Positions 33,204-40,957 of a DNA stretch of 64,000 nucleotides are shown here, piece after piece; within the stretch, counting starts at the first letter, position 1; every line of letters starts with the position of its first letter. The position numbers were made by a program, and so were the translations under genes. Origin of the DNA: Bin16 sp965206315 (GTDB lineage: Bacteria > Chloroflexota > Dehalococcoidia > Lucifugimonadales > Australimonadaceae); the NCBI GenBank assembly GCA_965206315.1, contig OZ242210.1, positions 1,550,001 through 1,614,000 of the forward strand, given 5' to 3'. The notes beneath the pieces are model-generated. The model ran no database searches and had not been told where the DNA came from. It worked only from the letters and a program-made list of their open reading frames with translations.

Positions 33204-34301
33204 ATGACGACCGAGGTAAGGACGATGGTGGTGGACGCGGACGCGCACGTCGTGGAGTCGCCGCGCACGTGGGACTTCCTGGACGCGGACGAGGAGAAGT
33301 ACCGCCCCGCGCTGTTCAGTTCGGCGGACCGGCCGCAGAGCGAGTTCTGGGTGATCGACGGCAAGCCGCGCGGCACGAAGCTGCCTACGCTCGCGGAGAA
33401 GCAGCTGGAGGAGCTGTCCAAGCGTTCCGGCTACAACGTCGTGACCGCCGTCGCCGCACGCGAGATGGACGACGTGCAGCTGCGGCTGAACCACATGGAC
33501 GAGTTGGGCGTGGACGTGCAGGTGCTCCACAACACGCTCTGGATCTCGAACGTCGCCGAGCTGCCGGACACGGAGGCCGTGCTCACCCGGTGCTGGAACC
33601 GCTGGATGGCCGACGCCTATCACAAGGCGCAGGGGCGCCTGCGCTGGTCGTGCGTGCTGCCGACGATGACGATCTCCGAGGCGCTCGTGCAGATGCGCTA
33701 CTGCAAGGAGAACGGCGCGGTCGCGGTCTGCCTGCGGGCGCACGAGGGGAACCGTCACCTGATCGACCCGTACTTCTACCCGATCTACGAGGAGGCGCAG
33801 CGTCTCGACCTCGCGATCGTCGTGCACGTCTCGAACGCGAACGCGTGGCTGTCGGAGCGGCTGAAGTCGCCGTACGACAGGGGATCGAGCTTCTCGAACC
33901 TGCGGGTGCCGACGGTGACGAGCTGCCACGAGTACGTCATGAGCGAGGTGCCGACGCTGTTCCCGGAGCTGCGCTGGGGGTTCATCGAGGTGAGCGCGCA
34001 GTGGGTGCCGTGGGTGGTGAAGGAGGCGCGCCGCCGCGCGCAGAAGCTGAGCTACGAAATCCCGTACGAGATCTGTCAGGAGTACCGCGTCTACGCGGCG
34101 TGCGAGACGGACGACGACCTGCCGTTCATCCTGAAGTACGCGGGCCCGGACAACATCGTCATCGGGACGGACTACGGGCACACGGACATCTCCAGCGAGA
34201 CGGACGCTATCGGCATCTTCCGCGCCACGGACTACGACATCACCGAGGAAGAGAAGATCAAGATCCTCTCGGACAACCCGCGCAGGCTGTACGGGCTGTA
34301 G
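33204..34301 (+). CDS. Amidohydrolase-2 family (PF04909) protein
   Basis: 365 residues starting MTTEVRTMVVDADAHVVESP, with D13-x-H15 as first metal ligands. Later blocks are AIVVHVSNANAW near 210, LRWGFIEVSAQWVPWVV near 258 and VIGTDYGHTDISSE near 323, where the Asp replaces the usual SDFPH block with TDYGH. The paralogue at 38974 shares SDYTH-like ending, so these two are closer to each other than to the other two copies. AAAGGAGCAGCC precedes ATG 33204. It forms a two-gene unit with the SDR upstream. Confidence 0.85.
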   Translation: MTTEVRTMVVDADAHVVESPRTWDFLDADEEKYRPALFSSADRPQSEFWVIDGKPRGTKLPTLAEKQLEELSKRSGYNVVTAVAAREMDDVQLRLNHMDELGVDVQVLHNTLWISNVAELPDTEAVLTRCWNRWMADAYHKAQGRLRWSCVLPTMTISEALVQMRYCKENGAVAVCLRAHEGNRHLIDPYFYPIYEEAQRLDLAIVVHVSNANAWLSERLKSPYDRGSSFSNLRVPTVTSCHEYVMSEVPTLFPELRWGFIEVSAQWVPWVVKEARRRAQKLSYEIPYEICQEYRVYAACETDDDLPFILKYAGPDNIVIGTDYGHTDISSETDAIGIFRATDYDITEEEKIKILSDNPRRLYGL

Positions 34302-34319
34302 GGGTCGAACCACAGTCTC

Positions 34320-34343
34320 TTACGTGCTAATATTTGCACGTAA
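34320..34343 (+). promoter_or_regulatory. HicAB promoter and palindromic operator
   Basis: TTACGTGC (34320-34327) and GCACGTAA (34336-34343) form a perfect 8-bp inverted repeat around TAATATTT, which contains a -10-like TAATAT (34328-34333). The right arm overlaps the A of the hicA ATG. Autorepression by HicB bound at this palindrome would block both RNA polymerase and translation start. Confidence 0.65.
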
Positions 34344-34531
34344 TGGAGACCAACAGGAGGCGGGTGCAGCGGAGGCTTGAGCGCGATGGTTGGCATCTTG
34401 AGCGGTACGGCTCAGACCACGACGTCTACAAGCATCCGCACATCAAGGGCATCGTGACCTTGCCCCGCCACAGAGTGCTCTCCATGGGAGTGGCCCGGAC
34501 CATCGCCAGGAAGGCCGGTTGGCCGGACTAG
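34343..34531 (+). CDS. hicA: HicA mRNA interferase toxin
   Basis: A 62-residue dsRBD-like toxin with RRLERDGWHLERYGSDHDVY and HPHIKGIVTLPRHRVLSMGV. His26 in SDHDVYKHP corresponds to the catalytic His of the family (usually GSHH). HicA cleaves mRNA and is held inactive by HicB encoded next. ATG 34343 has no ribosome site; an in-frame TTG at 34334 lies inside the -10 region and is unlikely. Only about 3-10 nt of leader would exist. It is in the standard toxin-first order. Confidence 0.88.
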   Translation: METNRRRVQRRLERDGWHLERYGSDHDVYKHPHIKGIVTLPRHRVLSMGVARTIARKAGWPD

Positions 34532-34540
34532 GAGGATGCC

Positions 34541-34927
34541 GTGATTCGATACCCTGCATTGGTAGACGGTGACGAGGGAGCGTATGGGGTGGTCTTTCCT
34601 GACATCCCCGGCGTTGCCGCGATGGGTCGCACTGTGGACGAGGCGATGCTCAATGCCGAGGCCGCACTCCAGGACTACGCAATAGAGGCGGAGCGGGACG
34701 GTGAGGAACTTGCGTCACCAAGCCCGTTCCAGTCCGTCGAGACACCGAGCGGGAACCAGTTGGTGTCGATACCGCTGATCCGGCCTTCTGGCAAGAGTGT
34801 CCGAGCAGGCCTGACTCTGGATGAGGATGTGGCTGTGTTTATCGACAGCGAAGCCCGTCGCCGGGGTATGACCCGCAAGACCTACATCACGTGGGTGGTG
34901 CGGCGCATCGCTGCGATGGGGGGATAA
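34541..34927 (+). CDS. hicB: HicB antitoxin
   Basis: 128 residues: YPALVDGDEGAYGVVFPDIP followed by GVAAMGRTVDEAMLNAEAAL is the partially degraded RNase H-like HicB fold, and the C-terminal half ends with LTLDEDVAVFIDSEARRRGM, a ribbon-helix-helix DNA-binding segment. It neutralises HicA and represses the operon, most likely at 34320-34343. The start is GTG 34541 with CTAGGAGGATGCC upstream, nine bases after hicA. An Arg/Thr-rich tail completes the repressor domain. Confidence 0.9.
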   Translation: MIRYPALVDGDEGAYGVVFPDIPGVAAMGRTVDEAMLNAEAALQDYAIEAERDGEELASPSPFQSVETPSGNQLVSIPLIRPSGKSVRAGLTLDEDVAVFIDSEARRRGMTRKTYITWVVRRIAAMGG

Positions 34928-34931
34928 CCGC

Positions 34932-37412
34932 TCACTCCCCGGCTGCCCCGCTCTCGAACATCTGGGCGACGGTGACCTCGTCGAGGCCGATGATTTCGGA
35001 GAGGACGTAGCGCGTACCCTCGCCGTAGTCGGGGGCGGACGCCGACGGGAAGTGCGGCTCCGCGCCGCTCAGGATGAACGGCACGCTCTCCACGACGCCC
35101 CCATCCGCGAAGCGGCGGTAGAACCCGCGGCTCGCCATCTGCGGGTCGTCGTCGATGAGCTGCCCGGCGTACAGCACCGCGCTCGCGGCGACGCCCGCGG
35201 CCTGCAGCGCCTCCGCCGCGTCGTGCGGTCCGTGCAGTATCGTCCATGCCTCGATCGCCTCGTCAATCTCGTCGTGGCGGGCCATGCGGCTCGGGGCATC
35301 GGCGAAGCGTTCGTCGTCGGTCCAGGCGTCGCGTCCGATGAGGCGGGCGAGCGCGGCCCACTCCTCCTTCGAGGCGACGGTGAGCGCGCACCACTGGTCA
35401 TCGCCGTCGCAGCGGTAGACGCCCTGCGGCGCGAGGTGGCGCGAGCGGCTGCCGGTACGCGCTGGCTCCTCGCCGTTCGCCTCGTACTCCAGCAGCGCGG
35501 GGCCGAGGTAGTTGATGGTCGATTCCAACTGGCGCAGCTCGATGTGCTCGCCGAGGCCGGTGACGTTGCGCCGGTGGAGCGCCGCGAGCAGCGCGACGAG
35601 CGCGTGGCCCGCGTTGCAGGTCGTGTCGGCGTAGGCGAAGCCGACATCCGTGATGTCGCGGTGGGGGTAGCCTATGAGGCCGTCGAGCGCGGCGCGGGCC
35701 TGGAAGTAGGAGCCGAGCCCCTTGTAGAGCCGGTGCGGGCCGGTCTTGCCGAGCGCGGGCATGCTGAGGGTGATGATGCGCGGGTTGATCTCGGCGAGGC
35801 GCTCCGGGGTGAAGCCCCAGTTCGGCAGCACGTCCGGCCCGAAGTTGTCGACGACGACATCGCTGCGCTCGACGAGCCGCACGATGGCGTCGCGCGCCTC
35901 CTCGAAGCCCATGTCCAGCGCGAGCGAGCGCTTGCCGACGTTGAGGTTGTTGAAGCTGACGACGGAGTCCGGGCTCATGTTGCCGCGGTTGAGCGCCGTA
36001 CCCTTCTTGAAGCGCTCGACCTTGACGACCTCCGCGCCGTAGGCGGCGAGCCACTTCGTGTGGAGCGGTCCCGCGATGACCCACGTGAAGTCGCAGACGC
36101 GTAGGCCCGCGAGGGGTTGAGTGGCAGGGCTGCCGGTTGTCATGCTGAGCGGAGCCCGAGGCGTAGTCGAAGCATCTCTCGGGAGATGTGCGGAAGCGCG
36201 GCCCGCCGCCTGAGAGATTCCTCGACTTCGCTGCGCTCCGCTCGGAATGACATGCTCTCCCTCGCCGAGGGTGGGGGCGGGCGCGCCTTCGCGGAGGCCG
36301 CCGGCGAAGCGGTAGGGCGGGCCGGCGTCGGTGAGGGACGCGCCGTCGTGGGAGCTGGATTCCCGCCTTCGCGGGAATGACGGGGAAGGGTGGGCGATCG
36401 TGCGGAAGAAGCTCTCGCCCGCGAGTTGGGGGTCGGTGGTGAGTTCGCCGACGCTGTTGAAGGCCATGAGCATGATGCCGCGGTCTTGCGCCTCGTGCAT
36501 GAGCGTTCGCGCGTCCAGCGTGCGGAAGAAGCGGTCGAATACGGGCTCCAGCTCGTTCAGGCCCGCCGTGCGCGCCGCAGGGTCGAGCCAGCGCTCATCC
36601 CGCAGCCCCTCGCCGTGGCCGTGCGACTCGAGCCAGTCCAGCAGCAGCGGCCACTCGCGGTCGGAGCTCTGGCTGAGCAGCTGGAAGCGGACGAGGCCGG
36701 GGCTGCACTCCCAGATGCGTCGGTAGCGCTTGCCGCTGGAGCCCTGGCCGTGTCCGGCGCGCTTGATGAGTGTCCCGTGCGTTACGTACATCGGCATGAC
36801 GTCATACTGCATGAGCGCTATGCCTTCCTGCAGCGACACGTCCACGAAGCCGCCTTCGCCCGTGGCGTCGCGTCGCGCGAGCGCGAGCAGGATACCCCCC
36901 GCAGCGTGTGCCGAGCTCTGGTGGTGCGCAAAGCCCTCTCCCATACTGTTCGGCGGGTCCTCCGGGAAGCCCATGCGGTACATCAGGCTGCCTGCGGCCT
37001 GCGCCACAAGGTCCGACGACTTCCAACCCGCGCGGGGACCGGTCGCGCCGAACCCGGTGATGCGCGCGTGGATCAGGCCGGGGTTGACGGCGCGCAGGGC
37101 GGCGGGGTCGAGCGACGGAGACGACTCGTCTTCGATGAGCACGTCCGCCGCCGCCACGAGCCGCTCGAACGCGTCGTAACCCTCCGGGGCCTCGCGGTCG
37201 AGCACGACGCTCTGCCTGCCGCGATGGAAGTGAAGGAAGTGCAGGCTGACGGAGGGGTCGCCGCGCATGAGCGGGGGGAGCGTGCGCTCGTCGGAGCCGC
37301 CCGGCGGTTCGATATCGAACACGTCCGCGCCGAGGTCGGCGAGGAGCTTGGCGCAGTACGCGCCGCGCTCGCCCGTCAGGGCTATGACGCGGATGCCGTC
37401 CAGCGGGGGCAC
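34932..37412 (-). CDS. Tandem CaiB/BaiF CoA-transferase with repeat-encoded linker
   Basis: An 826-residue fusion of two class III CoA-transferase domains. Domain 1 (1-340) begins MPPLDGIRVIALTGERGAYC; domain 2 (432-826) begins PLAGLRVCDFTWVIAGPLHT. At the catalytic Asp position domain 1 has GFAHHQSSAHAAGG with no Asp; domain 2 keeps one in FAYADTTCNAGH, one residue off the usual register. Residues about 341-431 are low-complexity and translated from dispersed repeats (for example PSFPRRRESSSHDG and VIPSGAQRSRGIS). It is last in a minus-strand operon with a thiolase-like protein, a DUF35-type protein and an amidohydrolase. The start is GTG 37412. Confidence 0.85.
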   Translation of the reverse strand: MPPLDGIRVIALTGERGAYCAKLLADLGADVFDIEPPGGSDERTLPPLMRGDPSVSLHFLHFHRGRQSVVLDREAPEGYDAFERLVAAADVLIEDESSPSLDPAALRAVNPGLIHARITGFGATGPRAGWKSSDLVAQAAGSLMYRMGFPEDPPNSMGEGFAHHQSSAHAAGGILLALARRDATGEGGFVDVSLQEGIALMQYDVMPMYVTHGTLIKRAGHGQGSSGKRYRRIWECSPGLVRFQLLSQSSDREWPLLLDWLESHGHGEGLRDERWLDPAARTAGLNELEPVFDRFFRTLDARTLMHEAQDRGIMLMAFNSVGELTTDPQLAGESFFRTIAHPSPSFPRRRESSSHDGASLTDAGPPYRFAGGLREGAPAPTLGEGEHVIPSGAQRSRGISQAAGRASAHLPRDASTTPRAPLSMTTGSPATQPLAGLRVCDFTWVIAGPLHTKWLAAYGAEVVKVERFKKGTALNRGNMSPDSVVSFNNLNVGKRSLALDMGFEEARDAIVRLVERSDVVVDNFGPDVLPNWGFTPERLAEINPRIITLSMPALGKTGPHRLYKGLGSYFQARAALDGLIGYPHRDITDVGFAYADTTCNAGHALVALLAALHRRNVTGLGEHIELRQLESTINYLGPALLEYEANGEEPARTGSRSRHLAPQGVYRCDGDDQWCALTVASKEEWAALARLIGRDAWTDDERFADAPSRMARHDEIDEAIEAWTILHGPHDAAEALQAAGVAASAVLYAGQLIDDDPQMASRGFYRRFADGGVVESVPFILSGAEPHFPSASAPDYGEGTRYVLSEIIGLDEVTVAQMFESGAAGE
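36139..36382. repeat. Dispersed repeats lying in frame inside the CoA-transferase gene
   Basis: GGATTCCCGCCTTCGCGGGA (from 36357) and two facing copies of the CGGAG...GCATCTCTC / CTGCGCTCCGCTCGGAATGA unit (36139-36180 and 36211-36252) are embedded in the coding region, exactly between the two catalytic domains. Everywhere else in the window these families are intergenic. Confidence 0.75.
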
Positions 37413-37428
37413 GAGGTGGGCACTCCCG

Positions 37429-38547
37429 TCAGCCCGTGCTCAACATGAGCACCCAGCTGGGGACGGCGTCGAAGCCGAGCGCGACGAGGCAGTTCTCCAG
37501 CCCGGGCACCTGGCGCTCGCCCGCGCGACCCATCACCTGCATCGCGCCCTCGCGGACGTGGCCCATGCCGTGCAGGCGCCCCTCGCCCTGGCTGCCGCCG
37601 AACGTCGTCACCGGCAGGGCCCCGCCATGCGCGATGCGTCCGTCACGGGTGAACTCGTGCGCCTCGCCCCTGCCCGCGAACCCCAGTTCTTCCAGCCATT
37701 TCCAGACGACGGGGCTGAAGCCGTCGTAGAGCTGCGCGGCCTGCACGGCCTCGCGGCCGATGCCTGACGCCTCGAAGATGGCGTCGCCGCGCTCGCGGGT
37801 GCTCACGAACCCGGATATGTACGCGGGCCTGTGGGGCAGGTCATTCGCGCGGTCGGCGGTCGTGAGCACGACGGCGCCCGCGCCCGTGACCGGGATGTCG
37901 TAGTCGTAGAGGCACATCGGCTCGTAGACCCACCGGGCCGTCATGTAGTCCTCGAGCGTGAGCGGTTTGCCGCGCCAGTAGGCGTAAGGGTTGAGCTGGG
38001 CGTGCCCGCGCAGGGCGCTGACGACGTCGAACAGTTCCTCGCGGGTCGCGCCGTAGTCATGCATGTAGCGCTGCAGCCACATCGCCATCGCGCCGATACC
38101 GACGCCGTAGGGCGCGGTGAACTGCTCCGGCCCGCCGGAAGCGGACGACTCGGAGGCCGCGTAGCGCACGCCGGGGCGCTCGTACATCGCGCGCAGGCAG
38201 AGCACGTAGTCCGCCGTGCCGGTGACGAGCGACTGTATCGCCGCCGCGACGGCGTCGCCGACGACGCCCCGGTTGAAGTCGGAGGCCCAGCGCAGGTTGA
38301 GGCCCAGCGCGCTCCCCATGTAGCGCTCGCTGATCTCGTCGACACCGTCCCAGTGGAGCGCGGAGGCGTTGGGTGCCTTCGGCGTGCCGGCGTAGCCGTC
38401 GATGTCGGCGGGCGTCAGTCCCGCGTCGGCGATGGCGTTCCTCGCCGCTTCCATCGCGACGTCCGGCAGGCTGCGCCCGGACTTGCGCTCCATCGGCGTG
38501 TAGCCGACGCCGACGATGGCAGTCTTGTTGCGGAGCGCCGGGTCCAT
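37429..38547 (-). CDS. Thiolase-superfamily (SCP-x-like) protein, probably not a classical thiolase
   Basis: 372 residues starting MDPALRNKTAIVGVGYTPME, with ISERYMGSALGLNLRW, NRGVVGDAVAAAIQSLVTGT and a C-terminal GGALPVTTFGGSQGEGRLHG. It matches the lipid-transfer/SCP-x branch of thiolases. At the position of the nucleophilic Cys (the loop before GVVGDAVAAA) there is Asn-Arg, with no Cys. Such proteins act with a DUF35-type partner in steroid or side-chain acyl-CoA metabolism, often as aldol-lyases. ATG 38547 overlaps the stop of that partner gene (TGATG), so both are coupled. Confidence 0.8.
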   Translation of the reverse strand: MDPALRNKTAIVGVGYTPMERKSGRSLPDVAMEAARNAIADAGLTPADIDGYAGTPKAPNASALHWDGVDEISERYMGSALGLNLRWASDFNRGVVGDAVAAAIQSLVTGTADYVLCLRAMYERPGVRYAASESSASGGPEQFTAPYGVGIGAMAMWLQRYMHDYGATREELFDVVSALRGHAQLNPYAYWRGKPLTLEDYMTARWVYEPMCLYDYDIPVTGAGAVVLTTADRANDLPHRPAYISGFVSTRERGDAIFEASGIGREAVQAAQLYDGFSPVVWKWLEELGFAGRGEAHEFTRDGRIAHGGALPVTTFGGSQGEGRLHGMGHVREGAMQVMGRAGERQVPGLENCLVALGFDAVPSWVLMLSTG

Positions 38548-38966
38548 CACGCGCCTCCCTCACTGGCGGGGCGGAACTGCGGGACGGCGACTCCCTCGCC
38601 ACGGTCCTCGAACGTCGCCTCCACGCGCATCCCGATGCGCGCGTCGTCCGGCTCGCAGTCGATGAGATTCGTGGTGAGGCGGAGGCCGGGCTGCTCGTCG
38701 AGCTCGACCTGGGCGACGAGGTAGGGCGGGTCGAAGCCGCGCATGTAGCTCTCGTGCATGATGGCGTAGGAGTAGACCGTGCCCTTTCCGCTCACTGCGA
38801 CCCATCGCAACTCACCGAGGCAACGCGTGCAGGTGGGGCGGGGCGGGAATACGTAGCGCGCGCAGGCGTCGCACCAGGGCAGCTCGAGCGCGTGCCGCGC
38901 CGCGGCGTCCCAGTAGGGCTGCGACTCGTGGTCAGGGACGGGCAGGGGCCGGGCGTTCGTGGTCAT
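38547..38966 (-). CDS. DUF35-type zinc-ribbon/OB-fold acyl-CoA-associated protein
   Basis: 139 residues with the rubredoxin-like zinc ribbon CDACARYVFPPRPTCTRC (Cys pairs at 32/35 and 46/49) followed by an OB fold (GTVYSYAIMHESYMRGFDPP and VAQVELDEQPGLR). DUF35 proteins bind SCP-x-like thiolases and serve as their subunit or acyl-CoA chain partner. The gene directly precedes the thiolase-like gene with overlapping stop and start, which is the standard pairing. It starts eight bases after the amidohydrolase stop. The enzyme complex is probably cytoplasmic. Confidence 0.85.
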   Translation of the reverse strand: MTTNARPLPVPDHESQPYWDAAARHALELPWCDACARYVFPPRPTCTRCLGELRWVAVSGKGTVYSYAIMHESYMRGFDPPYLVAQVELDEQPGLRLTTNLIDCEPDDARIGMRVEATFEDRGEGVAVPQFRPASEGGA

Positions 38967-38973
38967 GATCGGC

Positions 38974-40065
38974 CTACAGCCCGTAGAACGCCTTTGGATT
39001 GTCGTACAGGATCTTGTCGACGGTGGACTGGGGGATGTCGCCGTCGTCGGCGCGCTGCTGCAGGAGCTTCTGGAACTCCAGCTCCTTGGACTGGTCCTGG
39101 TGCGTGTAGTCCGAGCCAGCGAGCAGGTTGTCCTCGCTGATGTAGCGCAGTGCGTAGGGCAGGTCCTCGTCCACCTGTACGGTCACGTAGATGCGGTTGG
39201 CCTTGAAGATGTCGTCCGGCAGCTCGAACGACGGGTCGCTGCCGATATTCGACTCCTGGCTGCGGGCGAGCCTGCGGCGCAGGTCGTAGTCGACGAACGG
39301 CACCCACGAGACGCCGGACTCGATGCAGCCGAACCGGAGTTTCGGGAAACGGTCCGGTACGCGGTGGAGGATGAGCGAGTAGATGCCGTGGATGGCGGGC
39401 ATCCGCAGCCTGATGAACGCGCCGTAGGAGAGCTCGCGGGCAGGCGTGAAGTCGGGGGTGCCGGAGCCGAGGTGGAAGCAGATGGGCATGTCCAGCCGCT
39501 CCGCCTCCTCGTACAGCGGGAAGAAGTACGGGTCGACGCTCCACTTGTCGGCTTCGAGGTCGCCCTTCTTCAGCACACCGCACGCGCCGTTGTCCTTGGC
39601 GAAACGCAACTCCTCGAGGGCCGCTTCCATGTTGCGGGCCGGGGGTACGCATATCCAGCGCAGCCGTCCATGGGACTGCGCGCAGCGGTCGGCCAGCCAG
39701 CGGTTGTAGCTGCGGGTGATGGCGAGCTCCGTCTCCGCCGAGTCCGAGGGCTCCACGAGGAAGAGCGACGGGTAGATGACCTGGGTCTGCGTGCCGAGCT
39801 CGTCCATGTGGCGCAGGCGCGTGGGCACGTCCAGCAACTCGCGGGCTTCGAGTGGCGTGCCGCTCTTGCCGTCGTCGCGGATGCGGCGGTGCTTGCGCTT
39901 GCCATTCACGAGCCAGTAGCGCACGGGCGGGCGGTTGGGGTCCGGGTTGGACGGGTACTGCGTCGTGGGCTTGTATGCCTCGTCCTCCGGCAGGATGAAG
40001 TCCCACGTGTCGTCGGTCTCGTCGACGTGCGTATCGCTGTCTATGACCCGGAACTGCTCCGCCAT
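38974..40065 (-). CDS. Amidohydrolase-2 family (PF04909) protein, first gene of a catabolic operon
   Basis: 363 residues starting MAEQFRVIDSDTHVDETDDT, D11-x-H13 being the first metal pair. Later blocks are MPICFHLGSGTPDFTPAREL near 185, FPKLRFGCIESGVSWVPFV near 255 and LLAGSDYTHQDQSKE near 329. It likely acts first in the operon that continues with DUF35, thiolase-like and CoA-transferase genes, perhaps opening or decarboxylating a ring compound before CoA-linked steps; this is inference. ATG 40065 has GGGGGAGG upstream, and a TATACT -10 box lies at 40099-40094 on the minus strand. Confidence 0.87.
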   Translation of the reverse strand: MAEQFRVIDSDTHVDETDDTWDFILPEDEAYKPTTQYPSNPDPNRPPVRYWLVNGKRKHRRIRDDGKSGTPLEARELLDVPTRLRHMDELGTQTQVIYPSLFLVEPSDSAETELAITRSYNRWLADRCAQSHGRLRWICVPPARNMEAALEELRFAKDNGACGVLKKGDLEADKWSVDPYFFPLYEEAERLDMPICFHLGSGTPDFTPARELSYGAFIRLRMPAIHGIYSLILHRVPDRFPKLRFGCIESGVSWVPFVDYDLRRRLARSQESNIGSDPSFELPDDIFKANRIYVTVQVDEDLPYALRYISEDNLLAGSDYTHQDQSKELEFQKLLQQRADDGDIPQSTVDKILYDNPKAFYGL

Positions 40066-40147
40066 GTCGTGCCTCCCCCATGCGGTGGGGCGCAGTATAG
40101 CCTGCACCCCCGGACTCGTCATGCGCGAGGGACAGGTGCGCTGGGAT

Positions 40148-40582
40148 TCACACCGGGATCACGTGGAGCGCAGCGCGCGCGTTCGCGCCGGTGAGGTGCG
40201 CCAGCCCGTTGTCGAGCGTGGCGAGCTGCCCCCCGTACTGCATCGCGGCAGCCAGCAGGACAGCGTCAGTTATCTGTCGGTACCCCTGGATGCGGGTGGT
40301 GACTGCCTCCGGCAGGTCGACCATTGAGCGGTCAAGAGGCCAGAAAGAGTGCGCTCCCAACCGCTTAATCTCTCCAAGTAGCGAAATGGCATCGCTGGGC
40401 GTTACGGCATACCGGACGGCTGCCGGATTGCAGGAGACCCGAACGAATCCGGCCTCGGTCAGCACACAGGTTGCCCAACCTGCCTCCCGCTGCTCTTTGA
40501 ACCACGACAGCACTGCCATATGGTGAACGTGGTTGGGCCAGGCCAGCGCTACGAGAACGTTGACATCCAGCAGAGCAATCAC
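40148..40582 (-). CDS. vapC: VapC PIN-domain ribonuclease toxin
   Basis: 144 residues. PIN-domain acidic residues are present: D6 in LLDVNVLVAL, E43 in LTEAGFVRV, D106 in ITDAVLLAAA and D124 in LATLDNGL. VapC toxins cut tRNA or rRNA with Mg2+ and are blocked by VapB. Its ATG overlaps the vapB stop in ATGA (40579-40582), the normal coupled arrangement. It belongs to the longer, about 140-residue PIN group. It is followed by an intergenic stretch leading to the amidohydrolase promoter. Confidence 0.88.
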   Translation of the reverse strand: MIALLDVNVLVALAWPNHVHHMAVLSWFKEQREAGWATCVLTEAGFVRVSCNPAAVRYAVTPSDAISLLGEIKRLGAHSFWPLDRSMVDLPEAVTTRIQGYRQITDAVLLAAAMQYGGQLATLDNGLAHLTGANARAALHVIPV

Positions 40583-40803
40583 GGCCAGTCGCTGAGCGAC
40601 CGATATACATCGTCGCTGGTGAACGGCTCTGCATCGACAGGCACACGAAACACCACGACGTCCTCATCGGATGCGATGCCTGCTCCCTTGAAACCGCGGC
40701 GCGCAAGTTCGGACAACGCGCTACCCAGGCTGCTGCTGTTCTGGTCTGCCAGTGCCCGTGCGACCGCCAGCACATCATCGTCTATAGTCAAGGTTGTGCG
40801 CAT
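40579..40803 (-). CDS. vapB: VapB-type antitoxin
   Basis: 74 residues: MRTTLTIDDDVLAVARALAD is a ribbon-helix-helix DNA-binding start typical of VapB/CopG antitoxins; the rest (FRVPVDAEPFTSDDVYRSLS) would wrap VapC. It represses its own promoter in the family model. Upstream on the minus strand is TTGACG (40838-40833) followed by repeated GATGAT blocks (40802-40832), which could be both -10 region and operator. The start has no strong ribosome site. Confidence 0.85.
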   Translation of the reverse strand: MRTTLTIDDDVLAVARALADQNSSSLGSALSELARRGFKGAGIASDEDVVVFRVPVDAEPFTSDDVYRSLSDWP

Positions 40804-40874
40804 ATCAGCATCATCGCATCATCACATCATTTCGTCAAGCAGCTCCTCCCCACACGAACCCGTCTTGGGTGCGG

Positions 40875-40880
40875 TATCCT
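40875..40880 (+). promoter_or_regulatory. Possible -10 box for typA
   Basis: TATCCT lies 77 bases before the typA ATG in the divergent vapB/typA gap. A 26-codon frame starting ATG 40881 ends in an ATGA overlap with typA and might be a leader ORF. Confidence 0.35.
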
Positions 40881-40957
40881 ATGAGCGCAGCGAATCCCAC
40901 TGACGAAGCGGCGTCCGCAAAGGCGGGCGCCGACGCATGTACAGCACTGGACGGCAC

